Origin: Paragonimus westermani | Taxonomy: Eukaryota > Platyhelminthes > Trematoda > Plagiorchiida > Troglotrematidae | DNA: 64,000 bases | Direction of reading: 5' to 3' | Assembly (NCBI GenBank): GCA_008508345.1 | Contig: QNGE01000939.1 | Coordinates: 1-64,000 of the forward strand | Part shown: in pieces, positions 59,800 to 64,000 of the stretch | How the letters are laid out: every line of letters starts with the position of its first letter | Numbering within the stretch: position 1 is the first letter of the stretch | Notes under the pieces: generated by a model | Databases searched by the model: none | What the model saw: the letters and a program-made list of their open reading frames with translations, nothing else | Told to the model about the DNA's origin: nothing | Program-made: the position numbers and the translations under genes

Positions 59800-59943
59800 G
59801 ATGAACGATTTCGTCAGACGTCACGGATGGCCCGATTAATTTGTTATGATGAACGATCTCGTCGGAAGTCCCCGATGACCTCATTAGGTTGTCATGATGA
59901 ACGATTTCGTCAGACGTTACGGATGACCTGATTAAGTTACTTT
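59800..59943 (+). repeat. 48-base tandem repeat, three copies
   Basis: Each unit starts GATGAACGAT (59800, 59848, 59896), with the same spacing of 48 bases. Copies 1 and 3 share TTTCGTCAGACGT; copy 2 is the most diverged. The period is 16 codons, so the reading frame passes through unchanged. It lies in the spacer between RNase H and integrase of gypsy-2. Confidence 0.85.
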
Positions 59944-60049
59944 CATGATGTAGCCTCCTAACAGAGAGTATCAGTAATTTTCCTCGAAAGCACTTCAATG
60001 TTCGCCCAACATTTAACCGATTTCCTTATATACCAATAAAGGTACTAGT

Positions 60050-61160
60050 GATTGCGACATTTCTACTGCCATTCCGCGACCGTTAGTGTCATCGGCTGTG
60101 CAACAATTTCCGAGGCCTTACATAATTTGTTACATAAATTAATTCGTGCCACAGTACAACACATTATTCAGCGCTTTATACAGCCGAACATGAACGGAGA
60201 TTAGAGGTTGGGCAAAGGGTCGCATCGGTAGTCAGCGTTCCAGAGTAATTCGGCATACACACTCTACGCCCGGAATGTTCGCCGCAAACGATGCACGTTT
60301 TTCCTACGTTCATGTCGATATTGTTGGTCCACTGCCTACGTCTAATGACAATTCTCACCTTCTCACGTGTGTAGATCACTTCACTTACTACCTTGAAGCA
60401 ATTCATATTACAAATATCACTGCCACCACTGTCGCACGTGCCTCTGTTACATGCTGAGCCGCGAATTTTGGAGGGGCCTCCGCAACTACCTCCAACCGAA
60501 ACAAACTCCTCGGCTAAAAACATATTCGCACCACAGTGTATCATCCAGAGTCGAATGGTATCGCTGATTGCATTCACCGACATCTAAAGACTGTCACTAT
60601 GGCTCATAAAGTCAGTGCGGATTGGTCCTAATTAACCCCGCTCGTTCTGCAGAACCTCCGTATCATTTTTTGGTCTACTCTTCACTGTTCTCCGGTAAAA
60701 TTGATTTCGGTATCACACTGCACGTTCCAGGAAAAGTTCTCGTTTCGAACCTAAATGACCTGTGCGATCAAGTTACTTATGCTACAAAGTGTAACTCCCA
60801 TATAGTACAACACCGATATACTGCAGCACCATTTGTCGACAAGCACCCTTATGTTGCTTCGCAATTATCTAACTGTACGCATGTGTTCATCTGTTGCGAC
60901 CGAGTCCGGGATTCTTTACGATCACCATACGGTGGTCTTTTCCACTTCATATCTCGGCATGATAAACATTTCGTTAGAGTTTCCAAAGAAGACTCAAACT
61001 TTCTTAAGTGACCGTCTAAAAGCAGCATATACTGATTCCACGAAACACAAATCCCAAGTATACAATACGATACCGCTAACAACTCGTCCCAGATGTCGCC
61101 CCCCACAAACACCACATTCACGAAAGCTGCAGGTGACATAACCACGCCAACAATACACAT
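60050..61160 (+). pseudogene. Integrase remnant of gypsy-2
   Basis: Pieces read CDISTAIPRPLV, QRSRVIRHTHSTPG, then DARFSYVHVDIVGPLPTSND and HLLTCVDHFTYYLEAIHI, the first part of the DDE integrase core (first D in HVDIVGPLP). Later pieces read IRTTVYHPESNGI with ...CIHRHLK (N-G-..E.. block; the E is Cys here) and, at the C-terminus, LSDRLKAAYTD. The integrase is frameshifted at least twice and not functional. Confidence 0.85.
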
Positions 61161-61200
61161 GATGCGTTCGAAAAGACAGGTTTAAAGGCCACACCGCTAG

Positions 61201-61949
61201 GTTGCCTGCTCCGTGCGACTCTCTGGAATTTTCGAGGCGAGGATTGTTTGTAGATGTTCCCTTGAACTGACACACAGCTGAAACACTTCCGAGAATCAAC
61301 CTGTTAATAAATAACCGCGTTGACTCATCGGTTTGACGTTATTTTACCCCACATTCCGTAGGGCGACTTGGTTTAGATAAACAGCTGTGTTCATTCATTG
61401 TGCACCCGACACGGCGCCTGACATGGACTGCCCGACATAGTCAACGGTTTCAGCTCTGTTAGCAACTTTAGTGTCAGTGTCACCAGCACATTACCTTGTT
61501 CACTGTTTGGCATGACTCCTGGGCACGAACATTTCCACAACTACCCAGGTTTTGCCAAAACCTTCTACGTGGTAAGTCCACAGGAATGACTATTCACTAC
61601 TGCATAACATGTTGAACAAATCATAGTGGCCAGATTCCCTCACACGAATTCAGCGGTACACGATCCCACCGACAAACCTTTTGACTCTAACACTTGTACA
61701 GTTTCACCTGGCAAAGGAATTACAGATCAAGGACTAGCATCGTACCAACCCGTCCGTTCGTCAAACCCCAAAAGCTTCCATTCTCTCGGTTGGTGATTCA
61801 CAACAGTCGAAATCATTTCTACTGCGCTTATAAGATTTTGATGAGTCCAAACCTTTTGTTATCCAGTTTTTCTATTCACTTGTATTTGGTGCGCTGCTAC
61901 TAACACAACACAACCTCCTTAAGTCCGATCAAAATGTAGTGCAACTCGG
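61201..61949. other. Between gypsy-2 and the minus-strand RTE element
   Basis: It may contain the decayed 3' LTR of gypsy-2, but no second LTR copy is present in the window to confirm it. No gene was recognised. Confidence 0.5.
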
Positions 61950-64000
61950 GCCGCCGCTCACTCCAACAGTGAAGTCAAATACCCTGGAAGTAAACTGTAC
62001 TAGAAATAATAAAATAACACCAAACGGAAGAGCTGAAAATAGTGTGAATGCAACTAAGCCATTAACCCACACAAGCCGCCATCTCGAATAGCCTTTCTAA
62101 CCAGCGATTTGAGTGGGTACGATGACCCCAGCCAGGCAAGTGACACCTACCCACTTTGCTCAGTGGTGCAGTCAGGGTCTTCATACCTCGTGACCACGAA
62201 GTTGCTTAACTACCATGCAGTTTCACCTAACTGTTGGTTGTTTCTGTAAATAAAATGCCAAGAAAGGTAGACGAACACATAGCATGCGGAATACGTGACC
62301 CAGCCACCACAAGCTGTGCAATATGAGTTGCTGACCAACTGATCGTGCATCCTAAGCATTTTGGAATAGGAGCCGGCAAACGACCGTATTGCTCGTGCGA
62401 TCAGTTTACTTCATTTGAACCAGTTGGCAGAGACAAAGATGGTTAAACACAGCAAGTTTGTTAACATCTTCGTCGCGTACAGGTTACGTTTACGAAGCAT
62501 AAAGCAAAACAGAATATACACAAACAGTATATACTCCTCTGTCCGGCGACAACCGAACATCTTTTTCACGCCAAAGATGACGCAGTTTGATATGGGCAAC
62601 TCGTGTCTCTGCCATCCTTGCTAACCAGCAATACTACAAGCTGACGAGATAGTGTTACCGACGTTTATGACAGTTTCCACAGTCTAAAGCGGCCAGCCTG
62701 AAATGAAGAAGGTAGGAGAAGGAATGCCCCGGTCTTTAGATAACACTGTACACTTTGAAAATGTAAAGCGTATTCCATACAAACCAACCCGGCCACTCAG
62801 TTCAGCATGGTCTGCGTATCCTTGGTAGAGGGGCTAAACAAGAAAATGTCATCCGCACACTCCATATCGGTCAATCAAGCACCTGAAAGAAGCTCAACAC
62901 ACAGCTCCCTGTACTCATCAAGTACGCTTTCTAGAGCGTTGTTCATGACAAAATTGAACAGGAAGTGAGGAGTAGGAAACTTTTGGAGAAAACCATCAGA
63001 ATTAATGGACAACCGAGAGAGCTATCCATAAACTCTCAATCTGCTTCCAGAGTGAGCACACAGTGATTTTAACTGATTGACATGCTTCCCCGCTACTCCC
63101 TTGCGAAAAGAGCTGTTCCAGAGGACGTAACAAGCAACCGAATCAAAAGCAGTCGTTATGTATCACAACAACACGACCGCCGGCTGCCTAAAAGAGTCGC
63201 TGGGTAGAAAGGTGATCAAAGCATGTCCGGCCAGGGTGGAATCCCGCCTGATCTTCACGTGTTTGACTTTCTCTGGGCTTAGTGAGCCGACGTAAAGTGG
63301 GTCAAATGAGTAAAGTGGACGCAGCAGACACGAGATTGACCCTCTGTGGTTGTCACAAAGACTTCGGAATCCCTTTTTGAAAACAGGAATTACCACTGAT
63401 AAACACCAATCACGAGGTAACACTTCAGTCTCCCAAATCCTCTGGAGGAGTTTCGTCGGTTCTGATATCAACCCCTCCCTGTCATCATTTAAAACAGATA
63501 GAAAGGGAAGGTCTGTTCCAGGAGCATTACTTTCCAATAATTTGAGCTCAAGGTCCACTTTTGTTTCTGACAGGGGACTGTTTGGAAATCAATAACATGA
63601 CCCCCTTGTTCATATGGCCTGGTTGAGGCCAGCTGAACTGCTCTTCAACATGTCTTGCCCACCTGTCAAGTCGACGCGATAGGCGGGTGATAGGCGAATC
63701 AAGTTTTTCACATATGGTTTCAAACCAAATCAACGGCCAGTGTACCCACGAATCAGTGAATAAAACTTCCTGCGACTCCCAGATAAAGACGCTTTTCCCA
63801 TCTTTCTCGACGGTTAGACCAAGTGGTGCTCATGTTCTTTGCGCAAGCCTTTATTCAGCTTGCGTTTAAGTTCTCGATGATTGTCACCACATTTAGAACT
63901 AGGTGGAATCGAGCGACGTATATTCGTGAGTTTTATAAACGTGACAGAAATCCAGTTCTTATTGAGTAACTCACTGGTTAGGCCACAACGAGTTAAAATC
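61950..64000 (-). mobile_element. RTE-type non-LTR retrotransposon, runs off the window
   Basis: On the minus strand the coding order is ITRLSRRLDRWARHVEEQFS and WPQPG (63700-63600), then the RT entry at 63558-63163 with LLQRIWETEVLPRDWCLSVV and IPVFKKGFRSLCDNHRG. Next come FLFNFVMNNALESVLDEYRE and the catalytic site as CADDIFLFSP near 62860. After a decayed and inserted stretch (62400-62620), the C-terminus reads WSRGMKTLTAPLSKVGR and HLPGWGHRT, then NRWLERLFEMAA (62250-62070). It has many stops. Its 5' part lies beyond 64000. Confidence 0.85.

Larger units (their letters stand above)
57850..61200 (+). mobile_element. Decayed Ty3/gypsy LTR retrotransposon (gypsy-2, CsRn1-like)
   Basis: In plus orientation the order is RT (57990-58720), RNase H (59080-59400), a spacer with a 48-base tandem repeat, integrase (60050-60900) and its C-terminus (to about 61160). 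Frames change often and stops are frequent. Motif wording resembles the CsRn1 group of fluke Ty3/gypsy elements; this is recognition by eye, not a tree. The left end meets the ATG tail of the RTE element exactly. No gag or LTR was recognised. Confidence 0.85.

Noticed and set aside
1..64000. CRISPR arrays, bacterial operons and phage genes.
   Set aside because: The window is eukaryotic (spliced gene, retrotransposons); no regularly spaced direct repeats and no prokaryotic gene arrangement were seen.

Overview
The window looks like repeat-rich nuclear DNA of a parasitic flatworm, probably a trematode with a large genome (Fasciola-type). This is inferred from one protein gene stretched over tens of kilobases, GT-AG introns of up to 10.7 kb, Ty3/gypsy and RTE-type non-LTR retrotransposon remnants of the kind common in flukes, and short tRNA-promoter repeats carrying hammerhead ribozymes, as in the schistosome Sm-alpha SINE. 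The species cannot be fixed from the sequence alone.

The one well-supported host gene is a calpain-family gene on the minus strand. Eight exons between 54733 and 17284 were placed by protein motifs and by splice sites whose phases agree at every junction. They encode the protease core (PC1, PC2), the C2-like domain and the start of the penta-EF-hand domain. Two weaker downstream exons (16197-16251, 13217-13306) may continue the EF-hand region. The start codon and the last exon were not found. The catalytic Cys and Asn are present, but the position of the catalytic His reads Gln, so the protein may be a pseudo-protease.

Layout: 1-1540, a dispersed 1.14-kb repeat and a hammerhead SINE. 2146-5093, a decayed Ty3/gypsy element (minus). 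5350-5880, an endonuclease fragment of an RTE-type element (minus). 5881-17283, mostly featureless, with two tentative calpain exons and a Penelope-type hammerhead core. 17284-54733, the calpain gene; its introns hold three further hammerhead SINE copies, retrotransposon ends, a (CAG)22 run, an (AT)13 run and two more copies of the 1.14-kb repeat around a single N. 56770-57850, the 3' part of an RTE element (plus). 57850-61200, a decayed Ty3/gypsy element (plus). 61950-64000, another RTE-type element (minus).

The transposable elements are all broken by frameshifts and stops and are best read as fossils. Many long open frames here are chance: with an AT-leaning composition, a few frames of about 140 codons are expected in 64 kb. 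Only frames with family motifs or good splice signals are listed.
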